In this document: positions 20,169-30,800 of the stretch, piece by piece | Position numbering within the stretch: position 1 is the first letter of the stretch | Layout of the letters: every line of letters begins with the position of its first letter | From: Gamsiella multidivaricata | Taxonomy: Eukaryota > Mortierellomycota > Mortierellomycetes > Mortierellales > Mortierellaceae | DNA: 64,000 bases | Assembly (NCBI RefSeq): GCF_025024155.1 | Contig: NW_026251771.1 | Coordinates: 169,652 to 233,651, forward strand | Direction: 5' to 3' | Notes under the pieces: generated by a model | What the model was told of the DNA's origin: nothing | The model's database searches: none | Seen by the model: the letters and a program-made list of their open reading frames with translations, nothing else | Translations under genes and position numbers: made by a program

Positions 20169-22100
20169 CTAATGATGGCCAGGATGGTTCTTGGTTGTCA
20201 CGGTCTTCCAGATGACGATTTCTTCGTGAAAAGCCTCTTTAAGCGTAGGACTAGCCGAGATCGAAGCAGACGTTCCCTTTCTGTGCCCAGTGTCGTGCAT
20301 AGTGTGACGAGGGTTATTCAGCGGAAACGTCATGGACTTGAGGACGTGACTGAGCGAGATACGTCTTTTGACCTTATCAGTCGACAAGGGATCAGAGGAA
20401 TCCCTTTGACGGAGACCCCCACGCGGTACGGTCCCTGCCCTTGAAAGCCTGGAAGGATTTTTGAAAACGGATTCGGAATCTGGACTGGTAATAATTTTGT
20501 GGTCGTTCTTGCTAGCTAATCCCTTGTCAGAGCCCGATGACGGAAACGTAGAGCTGGCGACAGTCGATGGTGTGTGCGGCAAACCCTGAGGAGCAGCGTG
20601 ACCATGAAGAGTGTCGTCGTTATCATCATGGTCTAGATCAGTTGTGTGATTGGTGTCGGTGGATATGGATGGGGATGACGCCGAAGAGCAGGACGAAGTA
20701 GACATTGAGGAGAGTGAGGGCAGCGATGGCGCAGACGAAGACCCTTCGGAACCCAGCCTGAGGCCACGAGCGGATGTAGACTCTGGTGCTGTGGTCGTCG
20801 ATGATGCTGCCACTGGTAATGTTGCCGCTGTTTCTTCTGACGCCCTTGTAGCCGACTCTGTAGCGCTACTCTTGACTGGTTCCTGACTTCCCTTCTTGCG
20901 CAAGGACGATATGGATCCATACTGCTGAATGATCGGATGCTCTTTCTCGTCTTGCTCCCGCCGATCTCTCATCTGCTGCCCATCCGCGTGACTCTGGGCT
21001 GAGGGCTTGAGCCACTGCATGATCTCGTACTGCTGCGCCGAAAGATCCAATTGTGGTGGGATATTCTCGGGCAAGAGCCAGTACCAGACGTTCTCGAGGT
21101 ATTGGTTCAGCTCCAAGACCCGTTCGAAGGCTCCCTCTTCATCGAAGCCGTGTGTCGTCGAAGAGGCATCGAAAGCGCGTTGGTTGGCTTTGACATTGGA
21201 AATCTTTTTCAGGAGCACCTGATAAAGTCCTGGATATGGATGGTGTACATGAAGGGCCGTCAGTGGAGGTGCATCCGCTGGTATTACCGGCACGTCCTGG
21301 TGTGCTTGTAATGCAATATCTGATATTTGGTTGTCATGATGATGATGATGATGATTATGATGATGAAAATAATGATGTTCTTGGAGGTGCGCATGGAGCG
21401 CATGCTCCAGACGAAGGACCATCTCGGACAGGTGTTCAAAGTCTTCGAAAGTCCTGTGGATGACATAGGAGGTCGTCTCAGATCGATCCAGTTGCGCAGG
21501 GACCGTCTTTGTCGGTACGATGTCCTGTTCCAGATTATTCTTGTCCTGCTGCGAATCATTGGTGGGCAAACTTGGCGGCACAAGGACCCTGCCGAGAACG
21601 GTCACCTGGATTGAGAACACTGTGACAGAACGGTCGCTCTTCTTAGTCTTACTGGAAGCTCCCCTCCGCTTGTAGAAGAAAGGGAGCAGGTGGTGCAGGA
21701 GTGCCGGACTCTTGCTGGGGCGTTGATGGGGATGATGGCGGTGATGGTGGTGATGATAATGGGAAGAAGACTTTGGCGACGTGGGTTTGTTGGATTTCAT
21801 CCACGAGATGACTTTTGGAGGAGGACACTGTCGGGCGAGTTGGAAGGGCAGGTGGACGATGGTGGTTGTGGTCGTGGTCTCGTCGTGAGGGTCGACATCG
21901 GTCTTGATAGTAACATCCGTTGACTCAATTGAAGGCGGGTCTTCCTCATTCTCCTCTTGTAGTGGAAGCAGCTGCGTTTGTTGCGGTTGTTGCTGCTGAA
22001 GGTGGGGCTGTGCTTGGTGGTCCTTTGCGGATTCATGTTGCTCAGTGTGCTCTGACAAGGAAGGGGCAGAGCCGAGGGTGGGGGTGAGAGGAGGTGCCAT
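20169..22100 (-). CDS. PX-domain protein with His-rich insertion
   Basis: A single-exon gene of about 643 residues from the ATG at 22100 (a further 24 codons upstream are also open). A PX fold, which binds phosphoinositides on endosomal membranes, spans about residues 155-355. It starts SVTVFSIQVTVLGRVL, has the basic strand YVIHRTFEDFEHLSEMV, which corresponds to the lipid-contacting R(R/T)(Y/F)xDF motif, and ends with the helix LELNQYLENVWYWLLPENIP. It is longer than the usual 110-130 residues because a loop at about residues 237-258 carries at least 14 histidines (HHHNHHHHHHD). The N-terminus is Gln/Pro-rich. The C-terminal half is Ser/Thr-rich and looks disordered. No BAR, SH3 or RGS partner domain is visible, so the role beyond membrane binding is open. 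Confidence 0.8.
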   Translation of the reverse strand: MAPPLTPTLGSAPSLSEHTEQHESAKDHQAQPHLQQQQPQQTQLLPLQEENEEDPPSIESTDVTIKTDVDPHDETTTTTTIVHLPFQLARQCPPPKVISWMKSNKPTSPKSSSHYHHHHHRHHPHQRPSKSPALLHHLLPFFYKRRGASSKTKKSDRSVTVFSIQVTVLGRVLVPPSLPTNDSQQDKNNLEQDIVPTKTVPAQLDRSETTSYVIHRTFEDFEHLSEMVLRLEHALHAHLQEHHYFHHHNHHHHHHDNQISDIALQAHQDVPVIPADAPPLTALHVHHPYPGLYQVLLKKISNVKANQRAFDASSTTHGFDEEGAFERVLELNQYLENVWYWLLPENIPPQLDLSAQQYEIMQWLKPSAQSHADGQQMRDRREQDEKEHPIIQQYGSISSLRKKGSQEPVKSSATESATRASEETAATLPVAASSTTTAPESTSARGLRLGSEGSSSAPSLPSLSSMSTSSCSSASSPSISTDTNHTTDLDHDDNDDTLHGHAAPQGLPHTPSTVASSTFPSSGSDKGLASKNDHKIITSPDSESVFKNPSRLSRAGTVPRGGLRQRDSSDPLSTDKVKRRISLSHVLKSMTFPLNNPRHTMHDTGHRKGTSASISASPTLKEAFHEEIVIWKTVTTKNHPGHH

Positions 22101-23066
22101 TTGCAGCAGGGTATTATGCAGGGAAGGAATGGATGGATATCTGTTGAGATGCAATCTATGCACGACGTACACTTGTGAGGATGAGTGAGCTAGGGTAGGG
22201 TATGGAGAGCGATATTGCTGCTCAAGGGATAGTAGTGACTGGTGGACTTGGCCTGCTCATAAGACCAGCTGGATAACGAAGCGATCGAAGCAAAGGAGAG
22301 GAAAGAGAACAAAGAAGAAAAAGAGGCAGAGGGAGGAGAAAAAAAGATATAGGAAGAGAAACAAAAAAAATTACTTACTCAGTCCAGGAAGCAGCACCCG
22401 GATATTCTGTATACCCATCTTTCGCAAACGAATGCCTGAATCAATGATCACACTTGGCTTCCTCCATCCTCCCTGGATGCATCGATCGATCGGCACCTCT
22501 TCCCTCCTCTGCACCCTCATCCCATCCTTGTCCTTTCCTTGGTACAATATCCCATTATTATTATGGCGGCGACGACATTTGCTGGCGACTGAGAAACGGT
22601 TGCCTCTGACTCTAAATGATTTCTAAACCCAGGTCTCAGCGCAGTCGGCTAAACATTCTTTCCCTTTCGTTGCTCTTCAAAGAGACGCGCGCCCTGCTGA
22701 GTTGGCCTGAGCATCTGTGTGCAGTACGTCTGTAAAAATGTGCTAGAGAACTCGTTTGTTGTTTGGGTAATGGAGTAATGGAGGGGTAATGGGGGTAACA
22801 CAATATGTTTACAATCCCGTTCTCTAGAAAATCGGAACAAGCGCGTGTCAAGCTCGTTCACCCCTCCCTTCGCGTACTCCAACCCCAATCGCTCATATGT
22901 GTGTGAGTGTGTGTGTGCGAGAGAGAGAGAGGGGAGAGAGAGGGAGGAATGGAGTGGATGCGAGGATCGAGGATCATGGATAACCGCCTTCAAGTCTATG
23001 TTTTCTAGCACCTTTGGTATTGTTTTTAATTTAATGACATGCATGTACGGAGCAAATGTAGAATGT
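22101..23066. other. intergenic: PX gene promoter and bZIP 3' region
   Basis: No gene is seen in 960 bases. The left side includes an A/G-rich tract (22300-22375) that probably lies in the PX gene 5' leader or promoter. A (GA)n tract lies at 22918-22945 on the bZIP 3' side. Confidence 0.5.
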
Positions 23067-24344
23067 TCAAAGCGACTCCAAGCGAATGCGCTTGTTGGCA
23101 TCCTGTAAATTGACAGTAGCCTCATAAAGCCTCGAATCCTTCTCGACAATCAGTCCCCGTAGCCAGCGCACCTCCATCTCCAGTTCCCGCACCTTGAGTT
23201 CAAGGGCCTCCGCACGTGCCGTCTGCTCACGGGCCGTCTGTTCCAGTGTCTGCTCGCGCAACTTTTTCTTTTGCCGGAACCGAGCGGAAGCAGCCGTGTT
23301 ACGCCGCCTCTTATCCTCCTCTGCTAAAACCTTTGTCTGGTATTCGGGATCATCCTTGGAAAATGAATCCGCTGCAGACAGTTGGGGTTGTTCCTGCTCC
23401 TCTGCATCATTTCCCTGACTAGAGTCGGTTTCGTTCACTGCACTGCTAGAGCTGCTGCTGACGGCGGTCTGGTCGACTGAAGAATTTTTGGGTGAACTTG
23501 ATTGTGAGGATGTTAATGAAGGTGCTGTGAGGGAGGGGACGATAGCAGTTGGAAGTGTCCGTGGCTTCTTAGCAATGGGTGCAGGTTCGGTATATTGAGG
23601 TATGGATTGTCGCAACAGCTTGGCAGCTGCTGGTGTTGTCGGTGCTGCAGTCAAAGCGGGCGCAGTTACCGGCTGGATGGCGGGGTATGACGAATGCTGA
23701 TGTTGCTGCAGCCTAACTTGTTGGTGAACCTGCCGCGTCTGTGATGTTGCGGCCGAGTATGCAGCCAGGAGCGAGTGGAACGAGTTGACAGCGGCCACTT
23801 GCTCCTGGAGTTCTGGTCTGGATTCTTCGTTCAGAGGGTTGCGTTGGCGAGTGCGTTCCAACAAGGACAAGGGTCGAGAGTCTAGATGATATTGCAAGGA
23901 AGGAAGTGGTATGGTCAGCATAGGCAACTCGTATGATCAAGGGTATACGCATATGATCTTGAGAGTGCTTATCATCCAGTTACCATTGGGAGTGTTGATG
24001 GCATGCTGCTGCTGCTGCTGCTGCTGTTGCTCCTCGCCATAGATGTGCTGCCCCAGAACTGGACTAAGCTGTCCGTGGCTGCTATTGACGGTGGTGGTAG
24101 TTGCAGTAGGAGTAGCAATGCTACTGCTGTCGCTGAGGAGAAGAGTGTTGGATGCAGCGAGCTGGTCGAATCCAGAGTCGGACTCAAAGATGCCCAGCCC
24201 TGGGGGAATATCGAATGTGAACTCTGCGTTGGTCCAGAGGGAGAGCTCTGCAGCATAGTCGATAGGGGAGGCTGAGGCATCGTCGGCAGTCGCATCCTCG
24301 GAATTGAGGCCCTCGATAAGGGCAAGGCATGGGTTGTCAGACAT
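23067..24344 (-). CDS. bZIP transcription factor (Cys3/Zip1/ATF4-like)
   Basis: Two exons on minus: 24344-23984 and 23881-23067, joined in phase 1, giving 391 residues. The C-terminal bZIP domain (about residues 311-370) has the basic region RRRNTAASARFRQKKKLRE. The NTAASARFR core is typical of fungal Cys3/MetR/Zip1-type and ATF4-like factors that control sulfur, amino-acid or stress responses. A leucine-zipper heptad region follows. The N-terminal exon is acidic with aromatic residues (LSLWTNAEFTFDIPPGLGIF), resembling an activation domain, and has a poly-Gln run. The middle is Pro/Ser/Gln-rich. The gene is divergent from the AtuA-like gene across about 850 bases. Which pathway it controls is not shown by the sequence. 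Confidence 0.9.
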
Positions 24345-25198
24345 GGCGAGTTTGATGAAAAAGAAGGAGTCGAATCTGATTTATGAAAGGGCTGGTGAAA
24401 AGCCATCTTTGAGTCTTGAAGCGAGCCACTGAGCGGAGACGAATATGACATACTGCCCTCCCGGCTCTTAGAAAAAAGGTTGTGCAGATCGACTGCGTTT
24501 CCAATAGTGCCATGCATTTCTTATCGGTATGTCCACCATGTAGCCCCAAACCACCTGTGAACATCATCAAGGGACGCCGCAGCTATCCATTTTTGTTATT
24601 GAGGCCAGGTCCTCCCAGACGTGCAGGCGTACCAAGAGACGTCGCAGCTGTCCTGCCGGACTTCTATGTTTGTTGGCGCTCGGCACGTGCAAGAAAGAGC
24701 CCTTTGTGCTGGATTCATGGGATGTAGCCTTTCGAGGTGCGCTGCCTGGGGATCTGGCGTCAATAAAAAACAGTGACATAGTCTTTCGAGAGCCTCGCCT
24801 AGAACTGAGGCCGACATCTTCTTACTTGCCGTACCTAGAGTAACATGGCAATAGGATACAGTCATGGCGCCTGTCGTAAGAAAGGACGCGGTGGTTCCTC
24901 GAAAATGCGTTTGGGTATGGAAGCATTTCACCAGCCGAGAGAATCAGAAGCAAAAATGGCACACGGACAAGGGAAAGCAAGCACTCGCCCAACCTACTGA
25001 GTGAATGTGCCGCTCAAAGTGAACACACGGCAAGGGTCACTTCGTGCTTCCCCACTCCAATTCGCTGATCTCCCTTATATATAACCCGCTCCACATTCAA
25101 CCCCTCCATTCATTCAACATCCTCCATTCTCACATCCTCTCTTGGCCCTTATCTTCGCTCCTCTCCCGCTTCATTTTTCTTAACTGTATCACAATATA
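24345..25198. promoter_or_regulatory. divergent promoter, bZIP / AtuA-like gene, with TATA box
   Basis: This 854-base region separates two divergent starts. A strong TATA element TATATATAA lies at 25076-25084, about 115 bases upstream of the AtuA-like start codon, in a normal position for a fungal promoter. The rest contains only short non-coding frames. Co-regulation of the two genes is possible but unproven. Confidence 0.55.
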
Positions 25199-27379
25199 AT
25201 GGCTCCTGAGAAAGTGATCCGCATCGGATGTTACAGTGCCTTCTGGGGCGACTCCGTCTCGTCTGCCGAACAGCTGGTCGCTCTCGAGGGCAAGAACCTC
25301 GACTACCTCGTGGCCGATTACCTTGCTGGTAGGGACACTGTGCCGTTATTGGCAATGCTTACACTTCAGCACACAATTGGTGCGTGTGATCTGACAGAAT
25401 ATTGTATATACTTAATGTAGAGGTGACCATGGGTCTACTCGCCCGTCACCGCAAGTCCGGCGGCGCGTCCAAGAAGCCCAGCCGTGCCGGTCCGGGCGGC
25501 TATGTCGGGGACTTCATCAACTTCGTCTGGAAAAGACTGGTCGAAGATATCGTCGCCAACGGCACTAAGGTCATCACTAACGCCGGAGGACTCGATCCTC
25601 TGGCCCTCAAGGAGGCGATTGAAACTATCGCCAAAGAGAACGGCATCGACAACTTGGTCGTCGCTGCTGTCACTGGAGACGATCTGCACGAGCGTGCCGA
25701 GGTCATGAACGCCAAGGGCGAGCTCCTCCCCTTCAACTACATCACCGGCAACAAGGATGAAGTGGACCGATACCCCGGCAAGGAGAAGAACAACCTGTCA
25801 CTGAACGCGTACTTGGGAGCAGTGCCGATTGCAGAGGCCCTTGATGCCGGAGCTTCAATCGTTGTTACAGGACGCGTTGTGGACAGTGCGCTCGTCTTGG
25901 GACCTCTCCTGCACGAGTTCAAGTGGAATCCACTCAAGGATTGGGATCAGATGGCAGGTGCCTCGCTGGCTGGACACATTATCGAGTGCGGTTGTCACAC
26001 CACAGGAGGCAACTTCACCGACTGGGAATTGAGCGCCAACTCGCCCCACGGAGGATGGGCCAATATGGGCTTCCCTGTCGTGGAATGTCATGCCAATGGT
26101 GAGTTTATTGTCACAAAGCCAGCCGAGACGGGTGGATTAGTAACGGTGGCTACTGTCGCGGAGCAGCTGGTCTATGAGGTCTTGGACCCCGGATCGTATA
26201 TTCTCCCAGATGTCATTCTCGATCTCCGCAATGTCAAGGTGGCACAGGTTGGCAAGGATCGCGTTCTGGTAACGGGTGCTAAAGGCAGGCCTCCAACCCC
26301 TTACCTCAAGTGCTCTGGAATTTATGTTGATGGCTACAAGATCACTGCTGATCTCTGGATTGGCGGTGTGGATGCCAGACGCAAGGTAAGGCATTGGCCT
26401 CATAGCAACAGCAGTTGATTGGCTAAAGCTCGTGTGCATGTACAATTTCTAACCATTCGTCTGCATGTCTTTATACTGTGCTAACAGGCACTCGCAGTTG
26501 GAGATGCGGTCATTAAGCGTGCCAGGAAGAACCTCGAGCGATTCGGCATTGAGGACTATACCGCTGTCCGTGTTGAGGCACTCGGCTCTGAATCGAGTTA
26601 TGGGTAAGCGAAGCGATAACGATGTCATCTACATTCCTTGTATTCAGTACTTTCATGTCTACTAACGCATATTTTTATTCATTATCATTATCAGGCCCCA
26701 CTCGACCGCTCTTGATGCCCGCGAGGTCTGCTGCAGAATCACTGCTGTACACCCCGAGAAACATGGTCTACTTCTCCTTGGTGTCGAGTTGGCACCCAGT
26801 GCAACTGGAAATGCTCCCGGTATCACCGGAGGTGGAGCTGGCCGCCCTCATCCCAGCCCCAACATGACCCACTACTCGATTTTGGCACCCAAGTGGGCCG
26901 TTCCTGCTCAATTGACCATTGGCAGCGGCGACAAGCAGATCCAGAAAACCATTCCCTTCACTGGACCAAGTGACGCCAAGAACGAGTACCCACCCGCTCT
27001 TCCCGCTGCTCCCTTGCCTTCAGCCAACTCGAACGAGGAGACCGTCCTTATTCCCTTAATCCGCATCGCCTATGCTCGTAGCGGTGACAAGGGTGACACT
27101 GCCAATGTTGGCGTGATTGCTCGCGATTCCAAGTTTTATCCTTACATTAACCAGCAGTTGACTGCTGACTCTGTCAAGGAGTACATGGGTCACCTTGCTC
27201 AAGGCAAGGTTGCGCGCTATGAGCTCCCTGGTATTCAGGCCTTGAACTTTGTCCTGACACGCAGCTTGGGTGGTGGTGGACTGAGCTCGTTGAATTTGGA
27301 TCGTCAGGGCAAATCTTATGGTCAGATGCTGCTTAGCTTCAAGGTCAAGGTGCCGAAGGGCCTTCTCTCGAGCCTGTAA
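25199..27379 (+). CDS. AtuA/DUF1446-family protein with AtuA-like ferredoxin-fold domain
   Basis: Four exons with consistent phase: 25199-25328, 25421-26385, 26488-26603 and 26695-27379, giving 631 residues. The N-terminal two thirds match the DUF1446/AtuA family: start [13 protein letters not shown], then [18 protein letters not shown] across the first splice, [29 protein letters not shown] and [19 protein letters not shown]. The C-terminal 110 residues form the partner AtuA-like domain, with [16 protein letters not shown] and [21 protein letters not shown]. In Pseudomonas, AtuA belongs to acyclic terpene (citronellol/geraniol) catabolism, but its exact reaction is not settled, so the role in this fungus is unknown. 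The gene has a TATA promoter and ends 440 bases before the DNA-PKcs start. Confidence 0.88.
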
Positions 27380-27444
27380 ATGAACTTCTTCTCATTGAAC
27401 AGTTGTAAGATAAAAGTATAATAAAAAGTTGCTGGCTTGCACAA

Positions 27445-27465
27445 TTGACGTCAACAACATGTTGT
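27445..27465. promoter_or_regulatory. abutting palindromes TTGACGTCAA / ACAACATGTTGT
   Basis: A 10-bp palindrome with a full CRE/ATF site (TGACGTCA, 27446-27453) overlaps by one base with a 12-bp palindrome (ACAACATGTTGT, 27454-27465). They lie just after the AtuA-like gene and about 360 bases upstream of the DNA-PKcs start. TGACGTCA is a classic bZIP site; binding here is inferred. Confidence 0.4.
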
Positions 27466-27539
27466 CTTTTCTTTACGAGCAGTATCCACTTTGATGCATT
27501 CACTCCCTGCTCTTCGCATCTGCATCGGAAGGGGAGCGA

Positions 27540-27577
27540 ACGCGTTTCCTCAAGCAGAGTTCCTTACTAAAACGCGT
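27540..27577. promoter_or_regulatory. two ACGCGT (MluI cell-cycle box) motifs upstream of DNA-PKcs
   Basis: ACGCGT occurs at 27540-27545 and 27572-27577, 32 bases apart and about 240-280 bases upstream of the DNA-PKcs ATG. In ascomycete yeasts MBF binds this hexamer to drive G1/S expression of replication and repair genes. Its use in this lineage is inferred. Confidence 0.4.
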
Positions 27578-27818
27578 ATTCTCCTACTTTTAGACGAGTG
27601 CACTTTATCAGTTTCACGTAAATTAAGGTTTAGTGTGGGGGGATTGGTGGCGCGTCGGGCAGCCACTACCAGCGGTCAAGGAGGGCAGAGTCAAAAAAGG
27701 GCCTTTTGCCACCACGCCCTTGATCCCCATTCACTTCTGTCATCCCACTTCCTCTCACTCGTCCTCTCAGACCCTGAGCTCAGAACCTCGCTCAACCCAA
27801 TTCTAGTCTGTTCACACC

Positions 27819-30800
27819 ATGAGCTCCCCGCTGGACCTGATTCGGCTTACGCTGGTCGAACTTGTCGATGACATGAATGGGGACAATCCTGACACGGTCG
27901 ACAGTCAGGCAGCGGCTACCAATATCTGCAGCATGGCCCTGTCGGAATTGAAGGAAGAGGAAATTGGTAAGAAGAATAAGCAGTTTTAATGTGTATCAAC
28001 TGGCCCAGGATGTTTTTTAACGCTATTGCACACTTCGATTCATTACGCATTGCAACAGATATGGCCACATCGCTCCTGTTCAACTCAGAAAGAGGGATTT
28101 TGTACTTTCTGAGGAAATCCCTTGACAAGGCCGTGCACGGAAACGCAAAGGTCATCTTCCTTGAGTTTACTGCAGAGTTCATTAGCCGCTCACCAAACTC
28201 CGTCACTCCGTACATTGTGGATATCAAGGTAAGAAGAGCAGATCGAATGCCTTGGATCCCCAATTGGACGTACATTTTGATAAAATGACATGCTACATAC
28301 TGCATACTAACTGCAACATACGTCTGTTCTTCACTCATAGAAAACATGTCTAGGCTTGTTTCTGAACGACGGCATGGCCAGGGTCAAGAAAGCCTCTATT
28401 TTTCCCATCAAAATTCTACTCAAATCCTGCATCACGGACCCAGAGGCACTCGACATTAGCGGGTTGTTTGATAAATTGTACGACGCATACGGCACCCAGC
28501 AATCAAAGATGGCTTCCACAGTGAAAGCAGAGGTTCTAGAAGTACTTGGCCTCATTGCTCGACATTTCCCAACAGTTGCCGCTAAGAGGGTGCGGGAGAC
28601 CGTATTGATGCGTTGGTGCCTGACAACAATTCAGGATCAACTGAATCGGGGCAGCAAACAAGAATTGACACTGATGGCAGGGGCAGTTGTTGGACTGGAT
28701 AACTGTCTGTACAGCTTTTCGGACAAGGCTGCCAAGGACATACCAACCATCCTCCAGATCATCAAAACACTTGTCAATGTGCCAGAGGATCTCAGCCGAT
28801 TTGCGACACCCATTGGTATAGCCCTGCTTTCAATTTGATCACACGCTAGACGGCATGGCTATGCTTAGGCCTGCATTCCTAACCCCTTGCTATTTTATCG
28901 TTCTTTAGCGGCATTGGACTTATTCGCACATCACATTCATCTTTTCCGGTCAAACCTGATTGATATCTATGAGTGGATGTATCAACGGGTAGCTAGTTAC
29001 TGCGAGCACTCGCACGCCGGAATGTCAAAGTGCGGATATAATTCTCTGGATGTGTTTTTGCAGGAAGTAAGTCCTCAAGTTGCAACGACATCCTTCTTTA
29101 ATTGTGAACAGACGAAACAGTTCAATACTAACCAACCTGTGCGATAGATGGCAAATGTGTTGACGACTTCGGAAACGACAGAGAAGGAGTACAACTGCTT
29201 CTTGGTAACACACTAATGCAACGTTTATACATCTATACAGAAGAGAACGGGTTGCTGACACTTTGAGTCTCTCTTTCCTTCCCATAGTTCTTCACAGCAA
29301 ACTTCACCCAGATCATCAGCACTGAAGTTGTTACATCAACAGCACAATACAAGGCTATGTCTGTAGCAATTCGAGGCTATGGATACTTTGCGGCACCATG
29401 CAAACACATCGCTCCTGACCAGCTTAAGAATCTGCTCGCACATCTTCTGCAAAAAAGCGCCTTCCTGATTGCCTCGTAAGTCCAGCTGCCCGCTACATCA
29501 ATGGATATTGAAGTATGGATGTTGAAATGACGTCTAGTAACTCCTTTACCTTTCTCATAGGAATACAAATGAGGGGGTGGATAGCTCGACATCACATCTT
29601 GCCGCGTTTATCTCTGCGTATTCATTCGTTGCTCAGGTCTACGATGAAATCCCAGAGCTCTTGATGGCGGCGTTGAACCAGATGGCAAATGCAGCGATCA
29701 TCAACTTTACAAAAATGTCGACCTACGCCCGCATCGACTGCACAATCGCTATAGAAAAGCTCCTTGTCATGCTGTTCCACAAGGGCGAGGGTATCCTTAG
29801 AGGATTTTTTGACAAGTTTTGTAAGTATCATTTGGTATTGTCTCAGGCACTCGTTGATGGATTGTCGTTTTGTTCCGCATACTCATTCTGAAATGTCTTC
29901 ATTCGGATAGCGTACAAGTTGCTTGTATTCACATCCGCGGATATTTCCAAGCCTATAGTAGGACCACCGAGAGGCGATCGGCCCCTCATTTCTGGGGACG
30001 TTAATTGGCATTCCTATGCAGTCTACCTCTTCCTGTGGCGAAACCTGTTCAAGCCCAGGTCTCTCAGCAAGGAACTGGACAAGACTCCGGTTGGTATCTC
30101 GGACGAGGACCTCGAAAGGTTTTTGCATGTCATCTATGGGTCCATTATGGAGTCTTTCAGGCGGCTCGTCACACTTCTGAACCTTTCTGTGTCGGATTCA
30201 GAAATGGACATTGAGGACGAACCAACGCCGCAGCTCATTACGACTGATATGGACTCTGCAACAAGATCCGCCATGGGACCTGTATCTGGCGATATCTCAA
30301 AAATGCAGGCAAACTGTCAAAAGGACTTTATTATTTTCCAGAATCTGACAGAATTCTGGCAACTCTTCCTGCCCGAGATTCGGCCCGATCTTTTCGCACG
30401 CTGGACATTTGTTGTCGGTAACACTTTAATTGAGCTCTCAGCCAAGAATCCGCTCGTAAGCGGTTTTCACAAAATGTTTGCGACATGTTTGCAGGTTTGT
30501 CAGTCGATTTCTCTGTTCCAGCCAAAAGTCAAGTCCGAGAAGCATACCAAGGTAACAGACTTTCAAAGAAAATGCCTATTAATGGATAATATGATTCAAG
30601 GCGCTATGGAATGAACTAATCTACAATGTTCGGTATGACATCTCAGGTGGAAGATGAGCCCGTGGACGCTCAACGAGCTGCTGTACTGTTCCAAAAATAC
30701 ATCCGCGAAGTCCTTGCCCGACTAGAACAATACAAGGACGACCTGCTAGCATCCTGTTTGCACCTGGTGCTATCAAGTCCCGCAGCTCTGATGGATTCTG

